A stretch of 22,806 bases of DNA, from assembly GCA_905221455.1 (NCBI GenBank), contig CAJNDF010000013.1:1-22806 (forward strand). The letters are read 5' to 3'. This DNA comes from a bacterium. Lineage in GTDB: Bacteria > Bacillota > Bacilli > Lactobacillales > Streptococcaceae. Position 1 is the first letter of the stretch. Each line of letters begins with the position of its first letter. A program made the translations under genes and the position numbers. Shown in pieces: positions 7,097 to 14,689 of this stretch. The notes beneath the pieces were generated by a model that searched no databases, had not been told where the DNA came from, and worked only from the letters and a program-made list of their open reading frames with translations.

Positions 7097-9073
7097 ATGT
7101 CAAATCTATCTGTTAATGCAATTCGTTTTCTAGGTATTGACGCTATCAACAAAGCCAACTCAGGTCACCCAGGTGTGGTTATGGGAGCAGCTCCGATGGC
7201 TTACAGCCTCTTTACAAAACAACTTCGTATCAATCCAGCACAACCAAACTGGATCAACCGCGACCGCTTTATTCTGTCAGCTGGTCATGGTTCAATGCTC
7301 CTTTATGCCCTTCTTCACCTTTCTGGTTTTGAAGATGTCAGCATGAATGAGATCAAGAGCTTCCGTCAATGGGATTCAAAAACACCTGGTCACCCAGAAT
7401 TTGGCCATACAGCAGGGATTGATGCTACGACAGGTCCTCTAGGGCAAGGAATTTCAACTGCTACTGGCTTTGCCCAAGCAGAACGTTTCCTAGCAGCCAA
7501 ATATAACCGTGAAGGCTACAATATCTTTGATCACTATACATACGTTATCTGTGGAGACGGAGACTTGATGGAAGGTGTCTCAAGCGAGGCGGCTTCATAT
7601 GCAGGTTTGCAAAAATTGGATAAGTTGGTTGTTCTTTATGATTCAAATGACATCAACTTGGATGGTGAGACAAAGGATTCCTTTACAGAAAGTGTTCGTG
7701 ACCGTTACAATGCTTATGGTTGGCATACAGCCTTAGTTGAAGATGGAACAGACTTGGAAGCAATCCATGCTGCTATCGAAACAGCTAAAGCTTCAGGAAA
7801 ACCATCTTTGATTGAAGTGAAGACCGTGATTGGATACGGTTCTCCAAACAAACAGGGAACTAATGCTGTACACGGTGCCCCTCTTGGAGCAGATGAAACT
7901 GCAGCAACTCGCCAAGCACTCGGTTGGGACTATGAACCATTTGAAATTCCAGAGCAAGTATATGCTGATTTCAAAGAAAATGTTGCAGACCGTGGCGTAT
8001 CAGCTTATCAAGCTTGGACAAAATTAGTTGCTGACTATAAAGAAGCGCATCCAGAATTGGCTGCAGAAGTAGAAGCTATCATTGATGGACGTGATCCAGT
8101 TGAAGTGACTCCGGCAGACTTCCCAGCCTTAGAAAACGGCTTCTCTCAAGCAACTCGTAACTCGAGCCAAGATGCCTTGAATGTTGTAGCTGCTAAGTTG
8201 CCAACCTTCTTAGGAGGTTCAGCTGACCTTGCTCACTCAAACATGACTTATATCAAGACTGATGGACTTCAAGATGATGCTAATCGCTTGAACCGTAACA
8301 TTCAGTTTGGTGTTCGTGAATTTGCAATGGGAACGATCTTGAACGGGATGGCCCTTCACGGTGGACTTCGTGTATACGGTGGTACTTTCTTCGTCTTCTC
8401 TGACTATGTGAAGGCAGCTGTCCGCTTGTCAGCCTTGCAAGGACTTCCTGTGACTTATGTCTTTACCCACGATTCTATTGCAGTTGGGGAAGATGGTCCA
8501 ACTCACGAACCAGTTGAACATTTAGCAGGTCTTCGTGCTATGCCAAATCTAAATGTTTTCCGTCCAGCAGATGCGCGTGAAACTCAAGCAGCTTGGTACC
8601 TTGCAGTGATAAGTGAGAAAACACCAACTGCCCTTGTCTTGACCCGTCAAAACTTGACTGTCGAAGAGGGAACAGACTTTGACAAGGTTGCAAAAGGTGC
8701 CTATGTTGTTTATGAAAATGCAGCAGACTTTGATACCATCTTGATTGCGACAGGCTCAGAGGTCAATCTTGCTGTCTCAGCTGCCAAAGAATTGGCTAGT
8801 CAAGGCGCAAAAGTCCGCGTAGTCAGCATGCCATCTACAGATGTCTTTGATAAACAAGATGCAGCATACAAGGAAGAAATTCTTCCAAATGCAGTCCGCC
8901 GTCGTGTTGCAGTCGAAATGGGTGCAACTCAAAACTGGTACAAATATGTTGGTCTTGATGGTGCCGTTCTTGGTATTGATACCTTCGGAGCCTCTGCCCC
9001 AGCACCAAAAGTATTGGCAGAATATGGCTTTACTGTAGAAAATCTTGTAAAAGTCGTTCAAAACTTGAAATAA
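7097..9073 (+). CDS. tkt: Transketolase
   Basis: Thiamine-diphosphate enzyme of the pentose phosphate pathway, moving two-carbon units between ketose and aldose phosphates. 658 residues is the full family length. Visible features are NSGHPG (21-26) and SAGHGS (61-66) in the pyrophosphate-binding domain, the GDG...N cofactor motif (Gly153-Asp154-Gly155), the pyrimidine-domain motif [14 protein letters not shown], and a C-terminal transketolase domain. AAAGGA lies 7 bases before the ATG. The pneumococcal gene long called recP is a transketolase and I believe this is its orthologue. A terminator follows directly, so it is a single-gene unit. Confidence 0.96.
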   Translation: MSNLSVNAIRFLGIDAINKANSGHPGVVMGAAPMAYSLFTKQLRINPAQPNWINRDRFILSAGHGSMLLYALLHLSGFEDVSMNEIKSFRQWDSKTPGHPEFGHTAGIDATTGPLGQGISTATGFAQAERFLAAKYNREGYNIFDHYTYVICGDGDLMEGVSSEAASYAGLQKLDKLVVLYDSNDINLDGETKDSFTESVRDRYNAYGWHTALVEDGTDLEAIHAAIETAKASGKPSLIEVKTVIGYGSPNKQGTNAVHGAPLGADETAATRQALGWDYEPFEIPEQVYADFKENVADRGVSAYQAWTKLVADYKEAHPELAAEVEAIIDGRDPVEVTPADFPALENGFSQATRNSSQDALNVVAAKLPTFLGGSADLAHSNMTYIKTDGLQDDANRLNRNIQFGVREFAMGTILNGMALHGGLRVYGGTFFVFSDYVKAAVRLSALQGLPVTYVFTHDSIAVGEDGPTHEPVEHLAGLRAMPNLNVFRPADARETQAAWYLAVISEKTPTALVLTRQNLTVEEGTDFDKVAKGAYVVYENAADFDTILIATGSEVNLAVSAAKELASQGAKVRVVSMPSTDVFDKQDAAYKEEILPNAVRRRVAVEMGATQNWYKYVGLDGAVLGIDTFGASAPAPKVLAEYGFTVENLVKVVQNLK

Positions 9074-9077
9074 TCCT

Positions 9078-9106
9078 AAAAATCAGGGCGCAAGCTCTGA
9101 TTTTTT
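9078..9106 (+). terminator. Terminator of tkt
   Basis: A 12-bp stem (9078-9089 with 9094-9105, one G-U) closes a GCAA tetraloop in C(GCAA)G context and runs into a T tract. Confidence 0.92.
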
Positions 9107-9131
9107 CTTGCTAGAAAAGCAAGGTACAATC

Positions 9132-9160
9132 TTGTAAAAGTAGCTGAAATTTGATATAGT
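9132..9160 (+). promoter_or_regulatory. Promoter of yajC
   Basis: TTGTAA (9132-9137), a 17-base spacer and TATAGT (9155-9160) with TG at the extended -10 position. Confidence 0.65.
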
Positions 9161-9190
9161 AGTCCTATGTAAAAGACAAAGGAGAAACTA

Positions 9191-9490
9191 ATGAATCCAA
9201 ATTATACATTTTTAATCATGCTAGTCCTTATGGTGGGTTTGATGTTCTTTACGCAACGCTCTCAAAAGAAACAAGCGCAAAAACGTATGGAAAGCTTGAA
9301 TAAACTACAAAAAGGCTATGAAGTTATTACAATCGGTGGACTTTACGGAACGGTCGATGAAGTAGATACGGAAAAGAAAACAATTGTTCTTGATGTCGAT
9401 GGAGTTTACTTGACTTTTGAACTAGCTGCTATCAAGACCGTATTACCGCTGAAAGAAACTGCTTCACTAGAAGGCGCAATTGAAAAATAA
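9191..9490 (+). CDS. yajC: YajC, Sec-translocase accessory membrane protein
   Basis: 99 residues with one N-terminal membrane segment (YTFLIMLVLMVGLMFF, residues 4-19), the basic QRSQKKQAQKR stretch, and a cytoplasmic domain with the family signature KGYEVITIGGLYGTVDEVD. YajC associates with SecDF-YidC and SecYEG in other bacteria. AAGGAG stands 7 bases before the ATG. It is flanked by its own promoter and terminator, so it appears monocistronic, unlike the yajC-secD-secF operons of many bacteria. Confidence 0.92.
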   Translation: MNPNYTFLIMLVLMVGLMFFTQRSQKKQAQKRMESLNKLQKGYEVITIGGLYGTVDEVDTEKKTIVLDVDGVYLTFELAAIKTVLPLKETASLEGAIEK

Positions 9491-9491
9491 G

Positions 9492-9515
9492 ACGGGATTA
9501 CGAACTCCCGTTTTT
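9492..9515 (+). terminator. Terminator of yajC
   Basis: ACGGGA (9492-9497) pairs with TCCCGT (9506-9511) across an 8-base loop, followed by TTTT. The phosphatase gene starts 21 bases later, so some read-through may feed it. Confidence 0.75.
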
Positions 9516-9536
9516 CTATAAAAGAAAGGAAATGGG

Positions 9537-9980
9537 ATGAAAAAACTAGTCTTTGTCTGTTTGGGAAATATTTGCCGTAGCCCTATGGCCGAGTTTGTTA
9601 TGAAATCAATGACAGTTAATTACGAAATCCAAAGTCGAGCGACGTCCTCTTGGGAACATGGCAATTCGATTCATAAGGGCACTCGGGGAATTTTTCAAGA
9701 GTATGAGATTCCTTATGACAAGAACAAGACATCGCTTCAGATTAGTAAGGAAGATTTTGAAGCCTTTGATTATATTATCGGAATGGACGCTTCAAATGTT
9801 TCTGACTTACGTCAGATGTGTCCAGGAGGATTGCAAGATAAGATTTACTCATTCGCATCTGAAAGTGTTCCAGACCCTTGGTATACAGGAGATTTTGAGG
9901 AAACCTATCGACGTGTTCAAGAGGGCTGTCAAGTTTGGCTAGAACGTTTAGAAAAGGAGAGTGAAGATGGAAAATCTTAA
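9537..9980 (+). CDS. ptp: Low-molecular-weight protein-tyrosine phosphatase
   Basis: 147 residues, family length. The catalytic P-loop C(X)5R(S/T) is at the N-terminus: Cys8-LGNIC-Arg14-Ser15. The general-acid aspartate is in SVPDPWYTGDFEETY, the classical DPWY form. It would dephosphorylate phosphotyrosine on cytoplasmic or signalling proteins; in pneumococcus a protein of this family (Ptp) is linked to the capsule tyrosine-kinase pathway, though the physiological substrate here is unknown. GAAAGGA lies 6 bases before the ATG. Its 3' end overlaps the next gene by 14 bases, so the two form one transcription and translation unit. Confidence 0.93.
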   Translation: MKKLVFVCLGNICRSPMAEFVMKSMTVNYEIQSRATSSWEHGNSIHKGTRGIFQEYEIPYDKNKTSLQISKEDFEAFDYIIGMDASNVSDLRQMCPGGLQDKIYSFASESVPDPWYTGDFEETYRRVQEGCQVWLERLEKESEDGKS

Positions 9981-10377
9981 GAATTTTTACAACAAGTATC
10001 GTGTCTATCTGACTCGTCCACGTTTAGAGCTTTTAGCAGTAGTTGCCATTGTTTTTTGTGCTCTACTCGTCTTTTTTCTAAATATTCCCGGAAAAGGTGT
10101 TCTAAAGCTTGATAATGGAACGATTGTTTACGACGGCAGTCTTGTCCGTGGTAAAATGAATGGCCAAGGTACCATTACCTTCCAAAATGGAGACCAATAT
10201 ACAGGTGGCTTCAACAATGGAGCCTTCAACGGAAAAGGTACCTTTCAATCTAAAGAAGGCTGGACCTACGAAGGGGATTTTGTAAATGGTCAAGCTGAAG
10301 GAAAAGGGAAACTAACAACAGAACAAGAAGTCGTTTATGAAGGGACTTTTAAACAAGGCGTTTTTCAACAAAAATAA
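9967..10377 (+). CDS. Membrane-anchored MORN-repeat protein
   Basis: 136 residues from the ATG at 9967. AAGGAG (9954-9959) is 7 bases upstream, which favours it over the in-frame GTG at 9961 that leaves 1 base. A short basic N-terminus precedes one membrane segment (LLAVVAIVFCALLVFFLNI, about residues 22-40). Four MORN-like repeats follow, each starting Y(D/T/E)G with inner GxGxxxF or G-K-G turns: at IVYDGSLVRGKMNGQG, QYTGGFNNGAFNGKG, TYEGDFVNGQAEGKG and VYEGTFKQGVF. MORN repeats form beta-hairpin strips that bind proteins or lipids. Topology suggests the repeats are extracellular, but this is inference. Overlap with ptp suggests a linked role; no specific function is known to me. Confidence 0.85.
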   Translation: MENLKNFYNKYRVYLTRPRLELLAVVAIVFCALLVFFLNIPGKGVLKLDNGTIVYDGSLVRGKMNGQGTITFQNGDQYTGGFNNGAFNGKGTFQSKEGWTYEGDFVNGQAEGKGKLTTEQEVVYEGTFKQGVFQQK

Positions 10378-10379
10378 AG

Positions 10380-10397
10380 CCTCCTTATCAAAGGAGG
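10380..10397 (+). terminator. Probable terminator after the MORN gene
   Basis: CCTCCTT (10380-10386) pairs with AAGGAGG (10391-10397) around ATCA. The T tract after it is weak (TATTGTT), so efficiency is uncertain. Confidence 0.6.
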
Positions 10398-10414
10398 TAT
10401 TGTTAAAACCAAAT

Positions 10415-10429
10415 AAGTAAGCGCTTACC
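10415..10429. promoter_or_regulatory. Candidate cre (CcpA) site upstream of adhE
   Basis: It contains the perfect 12-bp palindrome GTAAGCGCTTAC (10417-10428), and the 15-mer matches WTGWAARCGYTTWCW at 13 positions. It lies about 200 bases upstream of the adhE start point, so action at a distance or on another transcript would be needed. Confidence 0.5.
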
Positions 10430-10465
10430 TGTAAATCCCTTTCTTTCCAAGCTCCTCTTCCAAGC

Positions 10466-10510
10466 AAGTTTGTGAAATAAAAAAATATTTGAAATAAATT
10501 TCACAAACTT
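10466..10510. repeat. Inverted repeat 1 of the adhE leader with Rex-like half-sites
   Basis: AAGTTTGTGAAAT (10466-10478) and ATTTCACAAACTT (10498-10510) are perfect complements around 19 AT-rich bases. The inner part of the right arm also forms an 18-base Rex-like site TTGAAA-TAAATT-TCACAA (10489-10506), 10 of 12 matches to TTGTGA-N6-TCACAA. Confidence 0.75.
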
Positions 10511-10543
10511 TAAAGAAAAAGCTTGCTAAGAAAAGAAACTAGC

Positions 10544-10584
10544 AAACATTTCACAAGGTGCTAAAAATTCTTTGTGAAATGTTT
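10544..10584. repeat. Inverted repeat 2 of the adhE leader with Rex-like half-sites
   Basis: AAACATTTCACAA (10544-10556) and TTGTGAAATGTTT (10572-10584) are perfect complements around 15 bases. Both arms contain TTGTGAAAT-type Rex half-sites, but in the opposite order to repeat 1. Confidence 0.75.
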
Positions 10585-10593
10585 ATGAAACTG

Positions 10594-10622
10594 TTTACAA
10601 AGTTGAAATAATGCGTTATAAT
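10594..10622 (+). promoter_or_regulatory. Promoter of adhE
   Basis: TTTACA (10594-10599), a 17-base spacer and TATAAT (10617-10622). Transcription would start near 10629, leaving a leader of about 50 bases. Confidence 0.8.
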
Positions 10623-10626
10623 AAAC

Positions 10627-10644
10627 TTGTGAAAAAATTAACAA
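10627..10644. promoter_or_regulatory. Rex operator overlapping the adhE start point
   Basis: TTGTGAAAAAATTAACAA matches the Rex consensus TTGTGA-N6-TCACAA at 11 of 12 positions and lies on the predicted transcription start. Rex is the NADH-sensing repressor of fermentation genes, and adhE, which reoxidises NADH, is one of its usual targets. Confidence 0.7.
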
Positions 10645-10678
10645 AGGATATCGATCCTTGAAAGCTATGGAGGAAAAT

Positions 10679-13330
10679 ATGGCTGATAAAAAAACTGTGA
10701 CACCAGAGGAAAAGAAACTCGCTGCTGAAAAGCATGTCGATGGATTGGTGCAAAAAGCTCTAGTTGCTCTTGAAGAAATGCGTAAGTTGGATCAAGAGCA
10801 GGTTGACTACATCGTTGCCAAAGCATCAGTAGCAGCTTTGGATGCCCACGGAGAATTGGCTTTACATGCCTTTGAAGAAACAGGACGTGGTGTATTTGAA
10901 GATAAAGCAACTAAGAACTTGTTTGCTTGTGAACACGTAGTAAACAACATGCGCCACACTAAGACAGTTGGCGTTATCGAAGAAGACGATGTAACAGGAT
11001 TGACTCTTATTGCTGAACCAGTTGGTGTTGTTTGTGGTATTACCCCAACAACAAACCCAACATCAACAGCAATCTTCAAATCATTGATTTCATTGAAGAC
11101 ACGTAATCCAATCGTTTTTGCCTTCCACCCATCAGCACAAGAATCATCTGCTCATGCAGCACGTATTGTCCGCGATGCAGCTATCGCAGCTGGTGCTCCT
11201 GAAAACTGTGTACAGTGGATTACTGAACCATCTATGGAAGCAACTAGTGCGCTTATGAACCACGAAGGTATTGCGACAATTCTTGCAACAGGTGGTAACG
11301 CCATGGTGAAGGCTGCGTACTCATGTGGTAAACCAGCTCTTGGAGTAGGTGCCGGAAACGTTCCAGCTTATGTTGAAAAATCAGCAAACATCCGTCAAGC
11401 AGCACACGATATCGTCATGTCTAAATCATTTGATAATGGTATGGTCTGTGCATCTGAACAAGCGGTTATCATTGATAAAGAAATTTACGATGAATTTGTA
11501 GCAGAGTTCAAATCTTATCACACTTACTTTGTAAACAAAAAAGAAAAAGCCCTTCTTGAAGAATTCTGCTTTGGCGTGAAAGCAAACAGCAAAAACTGTG
11601 CTGGTGCGAAATTGAACGCTGACATCGTTGGTAAACCAGCAACTTGGATTGCAGAGCAAGCAGGATTTACAGTTCCAGAAGGAACAAACATTCTTGCTGC
11701 AGAATGTAAAGAAGTTGGTGAAAACGAGCCATTGACTCGTGAGAAATTGTCACCAGTTATCGCAGTTTTGAAATCTGAAAGCCGTGAAGATGGTATTACT
11801 AAGGCTCGTCAAATGGTTGAATTTAACGGTCTTGGACACTCAGCAGCTATCCACACAGCTGACGAAGAATTGACTAAAGAATTTGGTAAAGCTGTTAAAG
11901 CTATTCGTGTTATCTGTAACTCGCCTTCTACTTTCGGTGGTATCGGGGATGTTTACAATGCCTTCTTGCCATCATTGACACTTGGATGTGGTTCTTACGG
12001 ACGCAACTCAGTTGGGGATAACGTTAGTGCCATTAACCTCTTGAATATCAAAAAAGTCGGAAGACGGAGAAATAACATGCAATGGATGAAACTTCCTTCA
12101 AAAACATACTTTGAACGTGATTCAATTCAATACCTTCAAAAATGTCGTGACGTTGAACGTGTCATGATCGTTACTGACCATGCCATGGTAGAGCTTGGCT
12201 TCCTTGATCGTATCATCGAACAACTTGATCTTCGTCGCAATAAGGTTGTTTACCAAATCTTTGCTGATGTAGAACCAGATCCAGATATCACAACTGTAAA
12301 CCGTGGTACTGAGATTATGCGTGCCTTCAAACCAGATACAATCATCGCTCTCGGTGGTGGATCTCCAATGGATGCTGCTAAAGTAATGTGGCTCTTCTAC
12401 GAACAACCAGAAGTGGACTTCCGTGATCTTGTTCAAAAATTCATGGATATCCGTAAACGTGCCTTCAAATTCCCATTGCTTGGTAAGAAGACTAAATTCA
12501 TCGCTATCCCAACTACATCTGGTACAGGATCTGAAGTAACACCATTTGCCGTTATCTCTGATAAAGCAAACAACCGTAAATACCCAATCGCTGACTACTC
12601 ATTGACACCAACTGTGGCAATCGTAGACCCTGCCTTGGTATTGACAGTTCCTGGATTTGTTGCTGCGGACACTGGTATGGACGTATTGACCCACGCGACT
12701 GAAGCCTACGTATCACAAATGGCTAGCGACTACACTGACGGTCTTGCACTTCAAGCCATCAAGCTTGTATTCGAAAATCTTGAAAGCTCAGTTAAAAATG
12801 CAGACTTCCACTCACGTGAGAAAATGCATAACGCTTCAACAATCGCTGGTATGGCCTTTGCTAATGCCTTCCTAGGTATTTCTCACTCAATGGCCCATAA
12901 GATTGGTGCGCAATTCCACACAATCCACGGTCGTACGAATGCTATCTTGCTTCCATATGTCATTCGCTACAACGGTACACGTCCAGCTAAGACAGCAACA
13001 TGGCCTAAGTATAACTACTACCGTGCAGATGAAAAATATCAAGATATCGCACGCATGCTTGGACTTCCAGCTTCTACTCCAGAAGAAGGTGTGGAATCTT
13101 ATGCAAAAGCTGTTTACGAACTTGGTGAGCGCGTAGGTATCCAAATGAACTTCAAAGCACAAGGAATTGATGAAAAAGAATGGAAAGAACATTCTCGTGA
13201 ATTGGCCTTCCTTGCTTATGAAGATCAATGTTCGCCAGCTAACCCACGTCTTCCAATGGTTGACCACATGCAAGAAATCATCGAAGATTCTTACTATGGT
13301 TACAAAGAAAGACCAGGACGCCGTAAATAA
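10679..13330 (+). CDS. adhE: Bifunctional acetaldehyde-CoA/alcohol dehydrogenase
   Basis: Converts acetyl-CoA to acetaldehyde and then ethanol, consuming two NADH; it assembles into filaments (spirosomes) in related bacteria. The N-terminal half is the aldehyde dehydrogenase with catalytic Cys257 in NGMVCASEQ. The C-terminal half is an iron-containing alcohol dehydrogenase with the NAD motif GGGSPMDAAK and metal-ligand histidines in HSMAHKIGAQFHTIHG. The full 883 residues match the family. ATG 10679 is chosen because GGAGG (10669-10673) is 5 bases upstream; an in-frame TTG at 10658 lacks such a site. The leader suggests joint control by Rex and CcpA. A strong terminator follows. Confidence 0.97.
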   Translation: MADKKTVTPEEKKLAAEKHVDGLVQKALVALEEMRKLDQEQVDYIVAKASVAALDAHGELALHAFEETGRGVFEDKATKNLFACEHVVNNMRHTKTVGVIEEDDVTGLTLIAEPVGVVCGITPTTNPTSTAIFKSLISLKTRNPIVFAFHPSAQESSAHAARIVRDAAIAAGAPENCVQWITEPSMEATSALMNHEGIATILATGGNAMVKAAYSCGKPALGVGAGNVPAYVEKSANIRQAAHDIVMSKSFDNGMVCASEQAVIIDKEIYDEFVAEFKSYHTYFVNKKEKALLEEFCFGVKANSKNCAGAKLNADIVGKPATWIAEQAGFTVPEGTNILAAECKEVGENEPLTREKLSPVIAVLKSESREDGITKARQMVEFNGLGHSAAIHTADEELTKEFGKAVKAIRVICNSPSTFGGIGDVYNAFLPSLTLGCGSYGRNSVGDNVSAINLLNIKKVGRRRNNMQWMKLPSKTYFERDSIQYLQKCRDVERVMIVTDHAMVELGFLDRIIEQLDLRRNKVVYQIFADVEPDPDITTVNRGTEIMRAFKPDTIIALGGGSPMDAAKVMWLFYEQPEVDFRDLVQKFMDIRKRAFKFPLLGKKTKFIAIPTTSGTGSEVTPFAVISDKANNRKYPIADYSLTPTVAIVDPALVLTVPGFVAADTGMDVLTHATEAYVSQMASDYTDGLALQAIKLVFENLESSVKNADFHSREKMHNASTIAGMAFANAFLGISHSMAHKIGAQFHTIHGRTNAILLPYVIRYNGTRPAKTATWPKYNYYRADEKYQDIARMLGLPASTPEEGVESYAKAVYELGERVGIQMNFKAQGIDEKEWKEHSRELAFLAYEDQCSPANPRLPMVDHMQEIIEDSYYGYKERPGRRK

Positions 13331-13343
13331 TTGTTATCAGCCT

Positions 13344-13372
13344 AGAGGCAGGAGTTATCCTGTCTCTTTTTT
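13344..13372 (+). terminator. Terminator of adhE
   Basis: AGAGGCAGGA (13344-13353) pairs with TCCTGTCTCT (13358-13367, one G-U) around GTTA, followed by six T. Its T tract also forms the start of the next gene's -35 box. Confidence 0.9.
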
Positions 13373-13399
13373 GTAATTCTATTTGAAAAATGGTATAAT
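13371..13399 (+). promoter_or_regulatory. Promoter of the ComR-like regulator gene
   Basis: TTGTAA (13371-13376), a 17-base spacer and TATAAT (13394-13399) with TG in the extended position. A second TATAAT at 13433-13438 lies too close to the gene to leave a useful leader. Confidence 0.7.
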
Positions 13400-13413
13400 C
13401 ATCGCATATATTT

Positions 13414-13428
13414 ATTTGAAAATCAAAT
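13414..13428. promoter_or_regulatory. Inverted repeat upstream of the regulator gene
   Basis: ATTTGA-AAA-TCAAAT is a perfect palindrome just downstream of the predicted start point. It could be an autoregulatory operator; AT-richness makes chance a real alternative. Confidence 0.35.
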
Positions 13429-13452
13429 CTTTTATAATCATGCGAGGGGCAA

Positions 13453-14373
13453 ATGAACAAGATAAATGAGTTAGGGGATAAAGTGCGACTTTTAAGAGAG
13501 GAGAAAGGACTTAGTCGTCCAGTTTTTTGCGGGAATGAGTCTGAATTATCAGTCCGTCAGTTGGTGCGGATAGAAAAAGGAGAATTTCGCCCGACTATAA
13601 AAACACTAGAATATATTGCAGAACGATTAGAAATTCCGTCCTATGTCTTGATGCCAGATTATAAGGAATTACCCAAGCGTTACCAAGAATTAAAATACTT
13701 TCTTTTACATCATCCTGACTATGGAGACAAGGAGTTGCAGGAACAAAAGGAAGAATATTTCGATGAGATTTTTGAGTGTTTTTATGATGATTTGCCACGT
13801 GATGAGAAAGTGGTAGTGGATTGTCTTCAAGCAATAGATGAAGTGAGAGCGACGGATAATGAACAGTATGGAATAGCGCTTTTAGATGAATCTTTTGAGG
13901 AACTATGGAATCAAAGAGAATTTTCGTTTTCAGATCTTTTGAAAATTCGATTGTATTTTTTATGTAGTTATTTAGAAAATATAAAAAAAGGACAGTTATC
14001 TATTAGCGAACAGCAGAAACTTCAATTAATGTTTCAAAAAGTGTGTAATAACGTAGAAAATAGCGGTACGGACGATTTATTTCTTGTTCGTGATGTGTTA
14101 TTTGCAGGGCTGGGAAGTTGTGAATTATTGAATGACTTAGAGTTATTTAAGTTAGCTGTGGAAAAACTTAATTGGATTTCTGAAAAAACACGAGATTTCC
14201 AAAAGCAACCGATTGTCTTGATGGTGGAGTGGAAATATTATCTTCAGACTGATTATAATACGGCAAAACAAAAGTATGAAGAAGCAAAAATGATGGCGAG
14301 GATGTTTGGCAATGAGAAGTTAATCGTTAGTTTAGATAAGGAATGGAGCGAAGACTTAGAAAGGTATTGTTAA
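13453..14373 (+). CDS. ComR/ScuR-like peptide-sensing transcription regulator (Rgg/RRNPP superfamily)
   Basis: 306 residues. The N-terminal helix-turn-helix (about 5-62) contains ESELSVRQLVRIEKGE, close to the ComR signature, and the C-terminal part is all-helical like the TPR peptide-binding domain of this superfamily. Further ComR-like stretches are LPKRYQELKYFLLHHPDYGD, EEYFDEIFECFYDDLP, DFQKQPIV and the end YEEAKMMARMFG...LDKEW. ComR proteins bind short imported pheromones and then activate promoters bearing a GACA-N4-TGTC palindrome; such a palindrome lies 13 bases after this gene. Mitis-group species normally control competence with ComCDE, so this is more likely a paralogue controlling a bacteriocin or transporter. 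AGGGG precedes the ATG by only 3 bases. The gene looks more AT-rich than adhE, which fits horizontal acquisition. Confidence 0.82.
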   Translation: MNKINELGDKVRLLREEKGLSRPVFCGNESELSVRQLVRIEKGEFRPTIKTLEYIAERLEIPSYVLMPDYKELPKRYQELKYFLLHHPDYGDKELQEQKEEYFDEIFECFYDDLPRDEKVVVDCLQAIDEVRATDNEQYGIALLDESFEELWNQREFSFSDLLKIRLYFLCSYLENIKKGQLSISEQQKLQLMFQKVCNNVENSGTDDLFLVRDVLFAGLGSCELLNDLELFKLAVEKLNWISEKTRDFQKQPIVLMVEWKYYLQTDYNTAKQKYEEAKMMARMFGNEKLIVSLDKEWSEDLERYC

Positions 14374-14385
14374 ATGCTTTATAGG

Positions 14386-14430
14386 AGTGACATTTCTGTC
14401 ATTGAGGGAATGCCGCTTTTTTGTTACAAT
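14386..14430 (+). promoter_or_regulatory. ComR-box-like palindrome and extended -10 promoter
   Basis: AGTGACATTTCTGTCATT (14386-14403) has the core TGACA-TTTC-TGTCA (14388-14401). It is followed by a T-rich tract (14417-14422) and TGTTACAAT (14422-14430), an extended -10. Known ComR boxes are GACA/TGTC palindromes followed by a T tract and a -10 without a good -35, as here. Position directly behind a ComR-like gene and upstream of the transporter makes it the likely target. Confidence 0.6.
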
Positions 14431-14438
14431 GAATTTTA

Positions 14439-14541
14439 TACTCAATGAAAATCAAAGAGCAAACTAGGAAACTAGCCGCAGGCTGTACTTGAGTACGGCA
14501 AGGCGACGTTGACGTGGTTTGAATTTGATTTTCGAAGAGTA
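14439..14541. mobile_element. RUP-like miniature repeat element
   Basis: About 103 bases bounded by TA on both sides. The ends are imperfect inverted repeats: ATACTCAATGAAAATCAAA on the left against the complement of TTTGATTTTCGAAGAGTAT on the right, 16 of 19 matching. The interior (GCCGCAGGCTGTACTTGAGTACGGCAAGGCGACGTTGACGTGG in part) is the sequence I know as a common dispersed repeat of pneumococcus and relatives. RUP elements are about 107 bases, insert at TA and are thought to be moved by an IS630-type transposase. No transposase is encoded. Confidence 0.72.
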
Positions 14542-14689
14542 TTACTTGATATACATCCAGAAGCAAACTAGGCAATAGAGAGAAAATTCTAAGCAGTAGG
14601 TTCATAGTGGCAATCAGTGCTGATGTAGCTTGAAGGATTTTCTATAAGTGTGATGTATGACGACAACAGTTTTAAACAAGGGGGAAAGA
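14542..14689. other. Leader between RUP-like element and ABC operon
   Basis: No credible gene is seen. ATCAG-TG-CTGAT (14613-14624) is a short inverted repeat. TATAAG at 14643-14648 is a poor -10 with no -35. The ribosome-binding site AAGGGGG at 14679-14685 serves the ATPase gene. Confidence 0.5.

Noticed and set aside
12887..13273. Minus-strand frame of 128 codons inside adhE
   Set aside because: Shadow of the adhE coding bias; Cys/Phe/Ile-rich without family resemblance.
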